Of a stretch of 64,000 nt of DNA, positions 8,465-18,840 are shown piece by piece. Within the stretch, counting starts at the first letter, position 1. Each line of letters begins with the position of its first letter. Location of the stretch: the NCBI GenBank assembly GCA_014529385.2, contig CM043960.1, forward strand, positions 123,284,543 through 123,348,542, given 5' to 3'. The translations under genes and the position numbers were made by a program. The notes beneath the pieces are model-generated. The model saw only the letters and a program-made list of their open reading frames with translations. It ran no database searches and had not been told where the DNA came from. Source of the stretch: Adiantum capillus-veneris. Its lineage: Eukaryota; Streptophyta; Polypodiopsida; Polypodiales; Pteridaceae.

Positions 8465-11284
8465 TTACTCTTGGGAAGCATTGTAAGCATTGACAAGGTT
8501 TAGGTTTTCCTTTAATTGTATGCCTTGCATCCATCTAGCATCTTCAAAAGGATAATTCTTAAATTTAATAATATATCGTCGGATAGTCTTACCGCCTCTT
8601 AATACCTTGTCTTCATGTCGGAGAATGGACTCGGGCTGCAGCACCTCCTCTTGGTCCTCTATCTCCGGTGGGTCTTCAATAGTTGGTTCTTGAGGTGGCT
8701 CTCCTTTATAAGGCTTTAATAGGCTCACATGAAAAGCATTGTGTATGAGCCAATGATTGGGCAACTTAAGTTGATAGGCCATGTCATTGATTGGCCTAAG
8801 AATCTGGAAGGGACCATAGTACCTTTTTGCTAGTTTAGCATAGTACTTTTGGTGGCCCGTAGGATTCTTGCCGGTCGTGTGCCTTAATCGAGCCTTGGGA
8901 AACTTTAACAAGACCGAATCATTTTCTTTAAAGGCTTGGGCTCTTCTGTGCTTGTCAGCAGCAGCCTTTTGCCTTTTCTGTGAGATAGAGATAGCATCCT
9001 TAATCTTTTGGAAAGATTCTTGTAGGTCTCGGCTATACTCATCTGCAGCGAAGATCTTCCCATGTACCTTAAGTAGCAAGGGACTTTTTGGTCTTCCCTC
9101 AATTACCTCGAAAGGTGCTTTTCCTGTGGAAGTATGTACAGTGTTATTGTAAGCATACTCCACTAAGGGTAAGTACTTCTCCCATTGGGATCTTTGATCT
9201 ACTTCCGTTACATAGGCTTTTAGTAGATCGAGAATGGTTAGGTTAGCTATTTCACTTTGGCCATCAGTTTGTGGATGATAGGCCAAAGAGAAGTTTAGCC
9301 TTGTTCCTAAATTCTCAAAGAGACCCTTCCAGAAATTACTGGTCATTCTAGGATCTCTATCCGACACTAAGGACATTGGCAAGCCATGGTATTTGAAAAT
9401 TTGTGAAATGAAGAGGGTTGCCATTTGATGGACTTTGATAGTCTTTTTGACAGGTATAAAGTGAGCTTGTTTTCTGAACCTGTCTACTATCGTCCATATT
9501 CCCATATTCCCATGGATAGACTTAGGCAATCCAAAGATAAAATCAATGGATATGCTCTCCCATGGTGAATTAGGGATTGGCAAGGGTTGAAGCAATCCAA
9601 GTTGCTTCCCTCTATCAAATTTTGTCTTTTGGCATACCACACATTTGGAAACATACTCTTGTATGCTCACTTTCATGGTAGGCCAATAGAAATATGTTTC
9701 AATTCCCTTTAAGGTAGACTGAATCCCTCTATGCCCCGCATAAGGTGGAGCATGAGATTCATACATTACTCTCTCACGTAGTGAGTTAGTAACGCATAGT
9801 CTATTTCCATAGAGAAGATAACCATCTTGTAAAGTAAATGGTTCTTCTTTCTTCCCTAATGCAAGGGATGAAATCACATCTCTAAAATCGGGATCAATAG
9901 CATACTCATCTATCATTGAAGATAGATCATTGTGAGTTGCTATGGAAACCGCATTCACTCTCGGTCGTCTTGAGAGTGCATCGGCTACTTGATTATGCTT
10001 GCCAATAATGTGAGCAATATGAAAATGAAATTGCGAAAGGAAATTTGCCCACCTCATTTGTTTGTCAGAGAGCTTGGTCTGCGTCATGAAGTACTTAAAA
10101 CTTTGGTGATCCGTTCGCAGAATGAAAGGAGTCCCCAATAAATAGTGCTTCCATGAGTCTAAGGCATGTAGAACTGCAAGGAGTTCCTTTTCGTATATGC
10201 CTAGAGCTTTCTCAACAGGGTCGAGCCTTTGACTCTCATAGCCTATGGCGTGCCCTTCTTGGAGCAAAACAGCTCCAAGGCAATCACCACAAGCATCGCA
10301 TTGGACCTCAAATGGTTTTGAGAGATCCGGTAGTGTAAGCACAGGTTGAGAGATAAGCTTTTCTTTAAGCTTTTCGAAAGCATTGTTCTCCTTAGCAGAC
10401 CATGTATACCTAACGCTTTTCTTTGTTAGGTCATGTAATGGTCCCGCAATTTGTGAGAACTTTTCTATGAAGCGTCTATAGTATGCACATATACCTATGA
10501 AGCTTCTTAATTCATGAAGATTCCTTGGTTTAGGCCATCCTTTTATTACCTCTAACTTGGATGGATCCATTTGGATGCCATCTTGAGAGATAATGTGACC
10601 TAAATACTGAATCTCTTGCAAGCAAAATTCACTTTTCTTTCGATTAACATAAAGTTTATTCTCTCTTAAAACTTGAAATATTACGTGGATGTGTTGCTTG
10701 TGTTCCTCCAATGAATTAGAGTAGATGATAATATCATCAAAGAACACTCCAGTGAAGGTTCGATGAGGCCTGAACAGCTTCTCCATCAAGCGGTTGAATG
10801 TGGCTGGTGCATTGGTCAAGACAAAAGGCATGACAATGTATTCGTAAAGACCAAATGTAGTACGAAATGCGGTCTTTACAATGTCTTGATCAACTATCCT
10901 TATTTGATGATAGCCACTTTTTAGGTCAACCCTACTGAAGTAGGTCGATCCTTGTAGCTTATCAAATAGGTCTTCTACCCGTGGAACGGGAAACCTATTC
11001 TTGATAGTGATCCTATTTAGTGCTCTATAGTCGACACACATACGATATGTGCCGTCTTTCTTTTGCACTAATAGCACAGGTGAGAAAACTGGAGATGAGC
11101 TTGGCCTAACCATACCCTTCTCAACTAACTCATGCACTTGCCACATAATCTCCTCTTGTTGAGCTTGAGAAACTCTATAAGGAGGTTTATTGGGCGGTGA
11201 ACTTCCTGGAAGAAGTTCAATTGCATGGTCATCATTACCTCGTTTAGGAGGTAGCTCACAAGGGATGTCGTCAATAAAAACATC
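8465..11284 (-). CDS. pol: Chromovirus Pol: RT, RNase H, integrase, chromodomain
   Basis: A minus-strand frame of about 940 codons is open from just after a TAA at 11285-11287. The Met at 11146 is internal and not a true start. Order: reverse transcriptase (VLLVQKKDGTYRMCVDYRALN, then FFDDIII at the YxDD position); RNase H with DACGDCLGAVL, EKELLAV and RTDHQSF; integrase HHCC zinc region ending CVVCQK; integrase core with D in SIDFI, D in SDRDP and E in GQSEIANL. A C-terminal chromodomain-like block (IIKFKNYPFEDARWM) marks the chromovirus branch. The long intact frame and LTR similarity suggest recent activity. F for the usual Y in FFDD is a mild oddity. The premature TAA lies just N-terminal to the RT in the linker that normally follows the protease, which is missing. 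Confidence 0.95.
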   Translation of the reverse strand, partial: DVFIDDIPCELPPKRGNDDHAIELLPGSSPPNKPPYRVSQAQQEEIMWQVHELVEKGMVRPSSSPVFSPVLLVQKKDGTYRMCVDYRALNRITIKNRFPVPRVEDLFDKLQGSTYFSRVDLKSGYHQIRIVDQDIVKTAFRTTFGLYEYIVMPFVLTNAPATFNRLMEKLFRPHRTFTGVFFDDIIIYSNSLEEHKQHIHVIFQVLRENKLYVNRKKSEFCLQEIQYLGHIISQDGIQMDPSKLEVIKGWPKPRNLHELRSFIGICAYYRRFIEKFSQIAGPLHDLTKKSVRYTWSAKENNAFEKLKEKLISQPVLTLPDLSKPFEVQCDACGDCLGAVLLQEGHAIGYESQRLDPVEKALGIYEKELLAVLHALDSWKHYLLGTPFILRTDHQSFKYFMTQTKLSDKQMRWANFLSQFHFHIAHIIGKHNQVADALSRRPRVNAVSIATHNDLSSMIDEYAIDPDFRDVISSLALGKKEEPFTLQDGYLLYGNRLCVTNSLRERVMYESHAPPYAGHRGIQSTLKGIETYFYWPTMKVSIQEYVSKCVVCQKTKFDRGKQLGLLQPLPIPNSPWESISIDFIFGLPKSIHGNMGIWTIVDRFRKQAHFIPVKKTIKVHQMATLFISQIFKYHGLPMSLVSDRDPRMTSNFWKGLFENLGTRLNFSLAYHPQTDGQSEIANLTILDLLKAYVTEVDQRSQWEKYLPLVEYAYNNTVHTSTGKAPFEVIEGRPKSPLLLKVHGKIFAADEYSRDLQESFQKIKDAISISQKRQKAAADKHRRAQAFKENDSVLLKFPKARLRHTTGKNPTGHQKYYAKLAKRYYGPFQILRPINDMAYQLKLPNHWLIHNAFHVSLLKPYKGEPPQEPTIEDPPEIEDQEEVLQPESILRHEDKVLRGGKTIRRYIIKFKNYPFEDARWMQGIQLKENLNLVNAYNASQE

Positions 11285-11287
11285 TTA

Positions 11288-12539
11288 AAACCCCTTGAGA
11301 AAATTGGATAACTCTAATTCCTTTTGGTTGCTTTTATTTTCTTTTGCTAAAGCATTAGGTTCATTTTGAGAATCTTTAACAAAATTGTTGCTTTTGCTCT
11401 CCAAAATCCAACTTTTGGAAGACATTGGCTTTGAGTTGTAGGTCCCAAAACTTGTCTACATATTTGTGGATAGATTCATTGGGAGAGAGCTTTAAGCTTC
11501 GCCATTTGGTGAGTACTTTGTCTTTGGCATCGGTGGCCAAAAACTGCTTCATAATGGAAGCTCTTAAAGCTTTCCATGTTCGTGGAGCTTCACCGTTGGC
11601 TCGTAGGCTAGACCACCATTGTCTGGCGGACTTTTGAAAGTGCATAGCTACATGGCGTAGCTTAGAGGACTCCGTGAAGCCCTCATCTCCAAACGCCGCA
11701 TTGAATTGCTGGATAAAGGCTAAGAATTTGTCCGTAGCACCAAAGGTACCATCATAGGTAAGGAAAGAGATGCTCTTCCCTCCCTCTTTGAATTTCTTCA
11801 ACTTGGACGACCTCTTCCATGCGGCATAGGATTTCCTATGGCCTCTTCTATTTGATGGTTCAAAGGTTGCACCATCACTTTCTTCAGAAGGTGAAGAATT
11901 TGAAGAAGGTGGAGAAGAGAGTGACCTCTTTCTCGCCTTTTTCTTGTCTTGATCTTTGTCGTCTTCACCATAGCTTTCATAAGAGGAAGAGGATGAAGAA
12001 GATGGAGAAGAGGGTGTCCTCTTTCTCGCCTTTTTCTTCTCTTACTTTTTATCATCCCTCTTTGAATTATGGTGAGGAGAAGAATACGATGGTCTTCTCC
12101 GCTTTGGTGGTGATGGAGAGCGTTTAGCCCGCCGTCTTCGTGGAGCCATCTCCGCCGAGGTGGCGGGAGACTCGCTTCTTTCTCGTTCCTTCGGTGGAGG
12201 CTCTTGAGTTCTCCTTTGGGAAGGAGATGCATCATCAAGAAGTAAATTCTAGAGCCCTTCATAAGGATCCTCTTCTTCTTCCCGAATCGGAGAGAGACCT
12301 CTTTTGGTAGTCTCACAAGGAGGCTTCCTAGGTGTTCTCTCGTCAGGGTGTTTAGTTTGAAGAATCCCGTGAGCACGAAGCTGCCGTTGCACTTCACTTT
12401 GGAGGGATGGATTGCCCATGGCTTGTTGAAGCCTAGAAACAAGATAGTTAACAAGCATTGAAGCATCATTAGTAGCTTGCTCATGAGCAAAATCAAACTT
12501 ATCAACATTAATTTCACTCTCTTTACTATTGTCAGCCAT
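11288..12539 (-). pseudogene. gag: Chromovirus gag with two stops; zinc knuckle and protease deleted
   Basis: The Met at 12539 opens a frame (MADNSKESEINVDKF) that stays in register to 11376 but has two stops, near 12249 and near 12042. Between them is a Ser/Arg/Lys-rich acidic-basic linker. The retrotransposon gag capsid domain lies in 11376-11801 (FLTYDGTFG, then ARQWWSSL and LKLSPNESI). Directly after LDFGEQKQQF the frame ends, and pol-frame sequence follows within a few bases. The CCHC knuckle and the whole aspartic protease, which normally lie between capsid and RT, are not present, so an internal deletion is inferred. A gene built this way could supply at most capsid-like protein. Confidence 0.85.
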
Positions 12540-12943
12540 TCTAACAACTTTTAGGTGTAAACTTTTTAGGTGTACTTTGGCACTTTAAGCCCTAGTTGCT
12601 ACTCCTCTTTACCCCTTTAGAAAAAGCACTCAAGCTACTGTACCCGCGGCTCGAATACCATTAATTGCAAGGAATAGAAGAGAGGGTCTTTCGACACCAA
12701 AACAACACCGGCTCCTGTCAAGCTTCTAATAGCTCAATAGTGGTTAAGCCGTAGGCAAGCCCCGTAGGACTCCACTATTAAGACCATAGCTCTCGACGGT
12801 CATGCCCCGTTAACTGCACGAAGGCAGGCGCACTGCAAGGCTGAAAAATCCCTATTCTACTTACTCACAGGCAATTAATAATACCAACTATTTGTAGCTA
12901 GCTTGAGGACCTCCCTTCTTGAGCAAGAAAAGAGAAACCTTGA
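12540..12943 (-). other. Chromovirus leader between PBS and gag
   Basis: About 400 bp with no gene on either strand. It corresponds to the untranslated leader of the chromovirus. Confidence 0.7.
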
Positions 12944-12955
12944 GCTCTGATACCA
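12944..12955 (-). other. Primer-binding site, initiator Met tRNA type
   Basis: One base inside the 5' LTR, the minus strand reads TGGTATCAGAGC, the standard plant site complementary to the 3' end of initiator-Met tRNA. It fixes the element as minus-strand oriented and the LTR edge at 12957. Confidence 0.95.
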
Positions 12956-12956
12956 A

Positions 12957-14150
12957 TGTAACATTTAATGGCCTAAAAACTTATGTGTAGCAGAAATTAG
13001 CATGAACATAGTGGGCATTTCATTAGAGTAGATTCCTAATGATAATTACAAGAGTGCTTGGGTGGAGAGAGCAACAAAAAACATAACACCTAGTTAGATA
13101 GCATCGACAATACTTTCAAAAGAGAGAGAAATTAAGCTATTGACAACAGTTGAGGACCGGATTTTCATGGAGCCGGTCCCCCCTCCAAAAGGCTTTGTAT
13201 TATGGTTTCTCCCATCAAGAGAGACATTGTACAATACAATTCTTTGTGTTCCTTCCAGACTAGCTAGTGCAATGAAGATGGAAACTTCATGCACTAAGAA
13301 AAACACTTAATCAAACACAACTTGAATTATCCCCGTTCTCAGACCCAAGACCTCACACACCTTCGAAGATGGTGAGAGCTAGCAGGGTATGAGAGTATAT
13401 TGAGAGGAAGAAGGAGTATCTTACGAGAAAGATGTACATCTCCTCACATAATCACTCATATTAGCATAGCTTAGCTTAGTAATTAGCTTGGTAGAGAAGA
13501 TGAGCATGCATTGAAGCTTGGCTCTTGGTTGGATTTGCATCCACATGCCAAGAGAGTGTAGATGTAGGCTTCTATCTCACAAGCTTGGAGTAGGTGATGA
13601 GCTCTCCATTAAAGCTTGGGAGGAGATAGAGTATTCTTTCTTCACACATGAGCTTGTGTGAGTCTGTGTGTGTTAATGCCTTGCAAAAATCAGCCCCCTC
13701 TCTCTCTTGGGCGAGCCCTTGCTGCTAATTTGGTCTGGCTTTTGCCTCATTGGCCCTCCCCCAGTCAAGCCAATGGGTGTTAAGCGGCATAAGTGATAGC
13801 CTTCTGACATGTGTCCCCCTTTCCTCTTTTGTGATAGTTTTAGGTAATTAAATAATTAAACTAAAGTCTCATTGGACCCGATTGCCTCCTGGCCAATAGG
13901 AATCAGGGAAGCCATTGGGCTCCTGAATGCTCATTGGACCCCTTGGGAGACTGCCCAATAGTCTTCTAGGAGACTTAATTCTCATTGGTTTCTTTTATTA
14001 AATGTTTTTAAATTAATTAAACTAAATTTACTCTAGCTTAATTCTCATTGGTCCACTTCAAGGGTCTTCCAATAGGAATTGGGCACACCTTGTGGGCATC
14101 TTGGCTAGGGAGCTGACATGTGTCCCTCATTCCCTTTGTGTAAAGGGAGC

Positions 14151-14188
<38 letters not shown>

Positions 14189-14566
14189 CTTTCTCTCTCA
14201 TCCCCTACCTTTGGGGCTCGCCCCCTCCCATGTAGGGATGTGCAAAGACTTTTAGGGCACACACAAAGCATCCAATTTTCCCTAGGGTTGACCTTTGGAC
14301 ACAACCTTTGAAATTTGGAACCTTAGCATTTTGGAAGTCTTAATGGGCTAAACCTTAGGGTCTTTTTAGCCCATTGTTGCACATGGCTCTTTTGCAGATG
14401 GCCCCCCCTTTGGATCCCTATTTTCCCTCCTTTGGATCCCTACTGTGGCCGGTCTGCTAGCTTAACCAATATTCTAGCTTTTTCTCCCCTGGCACTTCCC
14501 CACATTAAATGATGAGTTTAATATGAGAAAATCATTTAGGAGAATTAGATATTGATTATTATGACA
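12957..14566 (-). repeat. Chromovirus 5' LTR (1610 bp)
   Basis: Partner of 6481-8106, with the same TGTAAC...TGACA ends. It differs by scattered substitutions, a (TG)n tract shortened to 34 bp (14154-14187) and one lost CA dinucleotide. On the minus strand it lies upstream of the PBS and would hold the promoter; I did not find a convincing TATA box by eye. Confidence 0.95.
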
Positions 14567-15957
14567 TGGATGTTCTTCTTGGAGAGATTCAGGAAGACTT
14601 TAAAAGGGTTCGTTCGTCAAAGAGCTCGTGGTGAGGGTAGCATGGCTAAAGGATGTCTTGTGAAAGAGTCTCTAGTTTTCATTAGTGAGTTCTTGGGTTC
14701 AATGATCTAGAGATGCCCCGATTGTGGACTACTGAGACCAACGCCAAGGTTACAGGGGACGAGACGCAAGGGCAAGGCATCATCAGAAATATGGATCTCA
14801 AAATGTGAGAAAAGATTATGAGATTCTGTCTACTCAAATCAGAGGCAATGTAGAAGTGGTTAGAGAAGAACGAAGAGGAAAATCAACAGCGTATGACAGA
14901 ATATCTGCAGTTCAAGCGCAATCATGCCACTAGAAACCTGCCTTATGCTGATCATCTTTAGAAGTTGCTAGACTTCCCTACTGGTCGATGGTTAGATGCA
15001 GCAATTTCGGAGGCAAAGAGTACTAAAGTGTCCACTATTGAAGAAGAAGAGGAGATTTCAAGGGTTTGCGACTGGCATGTAGATATTTTTTTAAATTTTT
15101 TTATAAATCCATATGGCCTACATTGCTTTAGTAATATTGAAATTGTGTAATTTATGTGCTTGTAGTATCACAAATACGGAGCTTTGTGGTCCCATGGGAG
15201 ACACTTTAGAGTGTAGAAAATAGATGAACAAAGGGTGACCTTCGATAGTGGGGTTAGGGTAAGCTTTGTACAAGAAAGTTAAACTAGTACCAAAGATAAA
15301 AACACACAGATTGGTGAGCTTGAATACTTTGACTACATCCAAGACATCTTGAAGGTTAGCTTTTGATACTTTTATTTTTGATGTCAAGTGGTTTAGAGTT
15401 ATTACTAGTGGGCCTAATGCAACTGTAGGAAAGATAAAAGTGGATAAATTCAAGTGTGCTCCAGTCGGGTGTGAACAGATGCTTGATATACATTTGTACT
15501 TCCACAGCATTGTGAACAAGTTGTGGTCATAATAGATCCACTATGGAATGAGAAGGATGAAGAAAACTTGTCTAAACCACGTTGGCTGTTTGTCGTTCAA
15601 GTTGCTCAACGGAGCAAACAAGTGTCTGAAGGATTGGATATAGAGGTTGAACAGGTTCATGACCAAGGTGCACGGTAGACGGATGAGGATTTTGAAATAG
15701 AGGTCAACGATCAGCAAATGCCAGAACCAGAACATCGAGATGACCAGAACTAGAACATGTAACAACGAAAGCCAGAACCAGAACATGCTCAGGATCAGGA
15801 GAGGAAAAACTACATCGTTGAGGCCATTCACAGAGAGTAGTGGCCGGCAGAGGGGTACGATCTAGTTTCGAATGATTGGATCTTGAGCATGGCGATTGCC
15901 ATCGTGTGACACCGTCGTTCAAAGGACAGAGACAAGTATAAGAACAATGAGCCGAAG
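14567..15957 (+). pseudogene. CACTA transposase C-terminus (DUF4218 end plus DUF4216), copy A
   Basis: Coding resumes at the target duplication with WMFFLERF, then FISEFLGSM, an acidic helical stretch around 14870-15060, and a DUF4216-like part ending near 15715. Recognisable pieces of the latter are FDYIQDIL (about 15330), a disrupted strand before it, and DPLWNEK (about 15535). DUF4216 is the C-terminal domain that follows DUF4218 in TNP2-type CACTA transposases. There are many stops and frame changes (for example after SMI, and DHL followed by a stop). The sequence is the left copy of a tandem duplication and cannot make protein. Confidence 0.75.
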
Positions 15958-15960
15958 CAG

Positions 15961-17088
15961 ATGGATGTTCTTCTTGGAGAGATTCATGAAGACTTTAAAA
16001 AGGGTTCATTCGTCAAAGAGCTCGTCCCGAGGGTAGCATGGTTGAAGGATGGCTTGTGAAAGAGTATCTAGTCTTCATCAGTGAGTTCTTGGGTTCAATG
16101 ATCTAGAGATGTCCCGATTGTGGAATACTCAGACAAACGCCAAGGTTACACGGGACGAGCCGCAAGGGCAAGGCATCGTCAGAAAGATGGATCTCAGAAT
16201 GCGAGAAAAGATTATGAGATTCTGTCTACTCAATGCAGAGGCAATCCAAAAGTGGTTAGAGAAGTAAGAAGAGGAAAATCAACGGCGTATGACAGAACGT
16301 CTGCAGTTCAAGCGCAATCATGCCACTAGAAACCTGCCTTATCCTGATCATCTTTAGAAGTTGCTAGACTTCCCTAATAGTCGATGGTTAGATGCAGCAA
16401 TTTTGGAGGCAAAGAGTACTGGAGTGTCCACTACCAAAGAAGAAGAGGAGATGCCAAGGGGTTGCGACTGGCATGTAAATATAGCTTCTTTTTATAAATC
16501 CATATGTCCTACATTGCTTTAGTAATATTGAAACTATGTAATTTATGTGCTTGTAGTCTCACAAATACAGAGCTTTGTGGTCCCATGGGAGACACTTTAG
16601 AGTGTAGCAGATAGACGAACGAAGGGTGACCTTCGATAGTGGGGTTAGGGCAAGCTTTGTCCAAGAAATTCGAACTAGTACCAGAGATGAAAACACACAG
16701 ATTGGTCAGCTTGAATACTTTGACTACATCCAAGACATCTTGAAGATTAGCTTTTGATACTTTTATTTTTGATGTCAAGTGGTTCAGAGTTATTACTAGT
16801 GGGCCTAATGCAGCTGTACGCAAAGATAAAAGTGGATGAATTCAAGTGTACTCTAGTCGGGTGTGGACAAATGCTAGATATACATTTGTACTTCCACAAC
16901 ATTGTGAACAAGTTGTGGTCATAATAGATCCACTATGGAATGAGAAGGATGAAGAAAACTTGTATAAACCACGTTGGCTGTTTTTCGTTCAAGTTGCTCG
17001 ACGGAGCAAACAAGTGTGTGAAGGATTGGATATAGAGGTTGAACAGGTTTATGACCAAGTTGCAGGGCAGATGGATGAGGATTTCTAA
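15961..17088 (+). pseudogene. CACTA transposase C-terminus (DUF4218 end plus DUF4216), copy B
   Basis: Second copy of the same region, beginning with the uninterrupted target site (GCAGATGGATGTTC) that the chromovirus hit in copy A. DUF4218-like blocks are WMFFLERFMKTLK and PEGSM. The best-preserved DUF4216 piece is at 16846-17088, with YTFVLPQHCEQVVVIIDPLW followed by WLFFVQVARRSKQ. That matches the family pattern of a strand, a QV(F/V)Y-like motif and a DP turn. The frame changes and stops differ partly from copy A. Copy B lacks the gypsy insertion, so it is either an older duplicate or arose before the insertion. Confidence 0.8.
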
Positions 17089-17295
17089 ATAGAGGTCAAC
17101 GATCAGCAAACGCCAGAACCAGAACATCGAGATGACCAGAACTAGAACATGTAACAACAAATGCCAGAACCAGAACATGCTCAGGATCAGGAGAGGAAAA
17201 AATGACATCGTTGAGGCCATTCATAGAGAGTAGTGGCCGGCAGAGGGGTACGATCTAGTTTCGAATGATTGGATCTTGAGCATGGCGATTGCCAT

Positions 17296-17770
17296 ATCGC
17301 CACGCTCAAGATGCCTTGCCTTGACCAGAACATCGAGGCCTTGCCTTGAGGGGCATAGACTTCATAGTTGTTTTTTGGTAGTTTTTATGTTATTCATGAT
17401 TGTGTATACTCTGACATTTACACTTATAGTTAGATGTTATTACTTCTTGTTATATGTTCAGGGTCGATTAGCAGCTGATATGGTTATGGTCATGTAAATC
17501 AAGTTATGGTATGGCTTGTTGGTTATGGTTTTGGCTTGTTGGTGCAATGAGGTTTTGGTATAGTCATGATTTAGGTTTGACAAATATTTGGTTATGGAAT
17601 ATCTTTTTCGTTGCGCATTTGTAATAAGATTATGGTAAGTGCTTATGGTTTTGACAAATAAGTTCTTATGTTTATGGTTTTTCTTATGTGGTTTTGTACT
17701 GTTGAATAAGTACTTGATTATCAGTTTTTGAATTCGCTCTTTAGCGAAAAACACAGTGGTGAAGTGCCAT
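17296..17770. other. AT-rich non-coding part of the CACTA element
   Basis: No gene supported. At its left edge an imperfect inverted repeat (CTTGAGCATGGCGAT and ATCGCCACGCTCAAG, about 17275-17310) marks the end of the duplicated unit. The rest is T- and G-rich with repeated TTATGGTTTTGGC-like phrases. Confidence 0.6.
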
Positions 17771-18350
17771 AGATTTTTCACTCCTCTTTTGAGCAGAGAG
17801 GGTTTGTTTATGCTGCTTCAGTACATGTAGCAGCAACAACCAATCCTCTCCGCACACAAGTGGAGTGCAATTGCTTTTGCACTTCTCCTTTGGGCAGAGA
17901 GTGCTGGTTTATGCTGTTTCAGTACATGCGGTAGCATTCAATACTTTTCTCTGTCCAAAAATAAAAAAGGTGGAGTATGGTTGCTTTTGCATTCCTCCTT
18001 TGGGCAGAGAGGGTTGGTTTGTGCTGCTGAAGTACATGCAGCAGCAGTAGCCAGTCCTCTCTGCCCAAAAAAATTTGCAGGTTTTGACGTCCATACCAGC
18101 GTCGGTACTACCATCGGTACTTTTTGTGTCATACTCGTTGGTACAAGCATCGGAATAGGCTTCTGGCGCACATTTTGATGTGTATACCGACGTCTTTTAA
18201 GACGTGTATACAGACAGTCAAAATACCAACGCCTATATCGGCGTAATCATTCCGACGCTTATACTGATGAATATACCGAGGCAGCTCACTTTAAAAACAA
18301 GTTCATTTCAATCGGTACGTGCATCGGTATTCGCACGACATGTTGTAGTG
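17771..18350. repeat. CACTA right subterminal repeats and terminus
   Basis: Three units of about 100-110 bp start near 17778, 17879 and 17990 with CCTCYTTTGRGCAGAGAG. Each contains its own inverted repeat closed by a CTCTCTGYCC-like arm, so each can fold. From 18080 to 18340 follow dispersed TACCGACGC/GCGTCGGTA motifs, the counterpart of the left subterminal zone, and then GTTGTAGTG at the terminus. Confidence 0.75.
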
Positions 18351-18840
18351 TTCACCTCAATTACCTAATGGCGCATATCACTCATGATCTATGATACCCA
18401 AATTCAACGATAAATTTCTACCTCAAACATTTTGTGCCAAATAGTAATGTGAGGAGTATGTCGACGCACTTTTCGACGGATGGAGTCGAAATCTGCGTCG
18501 AAGGCACCTTTTTTTGTTGTAGTGTTTATCAAATGTATCACTTTAGAGCAATATACGATCACTATTTTACATGAAGAGTATGTAGTAGATGTCACTAAGA
18601 GTGTGTAATAGATGTATTTTCAATTCAGTTTATAGCATCAATATTACCTTTTATAAAATTATGCTGCTTATAGGCTATGCGCAGGTAAAAACTATGTTGC
18701 TAATTTTGAGTTTTTTGGTTAGCATTACTATTTTAAAACCCAAAGAGTGTGTTGTTTGATGATAGCTTAGTCGCATATCAGATCACCTTTTGTAATTCAA
18801 ATTAGAGGCAATATATGATAAAAATGCTGTAATGCATTAG
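18351..18840. other. Flank with a second CACTA-like terminus at 18524
   Basis: No gene. GTTGTAGTG recurs ending at 18524, preceded by clustered TCGACGC and TCGAA motifs (18460-18505). Read on the minus strand it is CACTACAACAAAAAAAGG followed by subterminal-like repeats. This looks like the end of another CACTA element whose partner end is not identified here. Confidence 0.45.

Larger units (their letters stand above)
6481..14566 (-). mobile_element. Ty3/gypsy chromovirus with two LTRs, nested in the CACTA element
   Basis: The LTRs at 6481-8106 and 12957-14566 both run TGTAAC...TGACA. The target repeat TGGA is present at 6477-6480 and 14567-14570. The terminal A could instead belong to a 5-bp ATGGA repeat. 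The uninterrupted target is visible in the paralogous copy at about 15958. Order on the minus strand: LTR, initiator-Met PBS, gag, RT-RNase H-integrase-chromodomain, polypurine tract, LTR. Zinc knuckle and protease are absent, gag carries two stops and pol has one stop near its 5' end, so it is not autonomous now. Confidence 0.95.
14567..17295 (+). repeat. Tandem direct duplication, about 1.4-kb unit
   Basis: TGGATGTTCTTCTTGGAGAG starts at 14567 and again at 15962 (period about 1395 bp). The two copies can be followed in parallel up to TTGAGCATGGCGATTGCCAT, which ends at about 15902 in copy A and 17295 in copy B. Identity is high throughout. Copy A has about 55 extra bases before the second unit starts. 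Confidence 0.9.
2622..18350 (+). mobile_element. CACTA (En/Spm) DNA transposon with nested gypsy insertion and internal repeat arrays
   Basis: The left end reads CACTACTAGAGATCAC from 2622 and the right end reads ACATGTTGTAGTG to 18350, so both termini carry the superfamily-defining CACTAC. The three bases outside are TTC on each side (2619-2621 and 18351-18353), matching the 3-bp duplication typical of CACTA. Both subterminal zones are full of a short motif of the form TACCGACGC or its complement. Inside are the DUF4218 and DUF4216 parts of a TNP2-type transposase on the plus strand. The upstream catalytic TNP2 domain is not found; 173-bp repeat arrays occupy its place. Removing the nested 8.1-kb chromovirus leaves about 7.6 kb. 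The element is non-autonomous as it stands. Confidence 0.85.

Noticed and set aside
6618-14304. Small frames within the chromovirus LTRs (for example 6618-6830 and 13094-13306)
   Set aside because: Present in both LTRs because the LTRs are copies; no domain.
15118-17220. Minus-strand frames across the duplicated CACTA region (for example 15118-15519 and 16509-16823)
   Set aside because: Antisense to DUF4218/DUF4216 sequence read on the plus strand; their similarity reflects the duplication.
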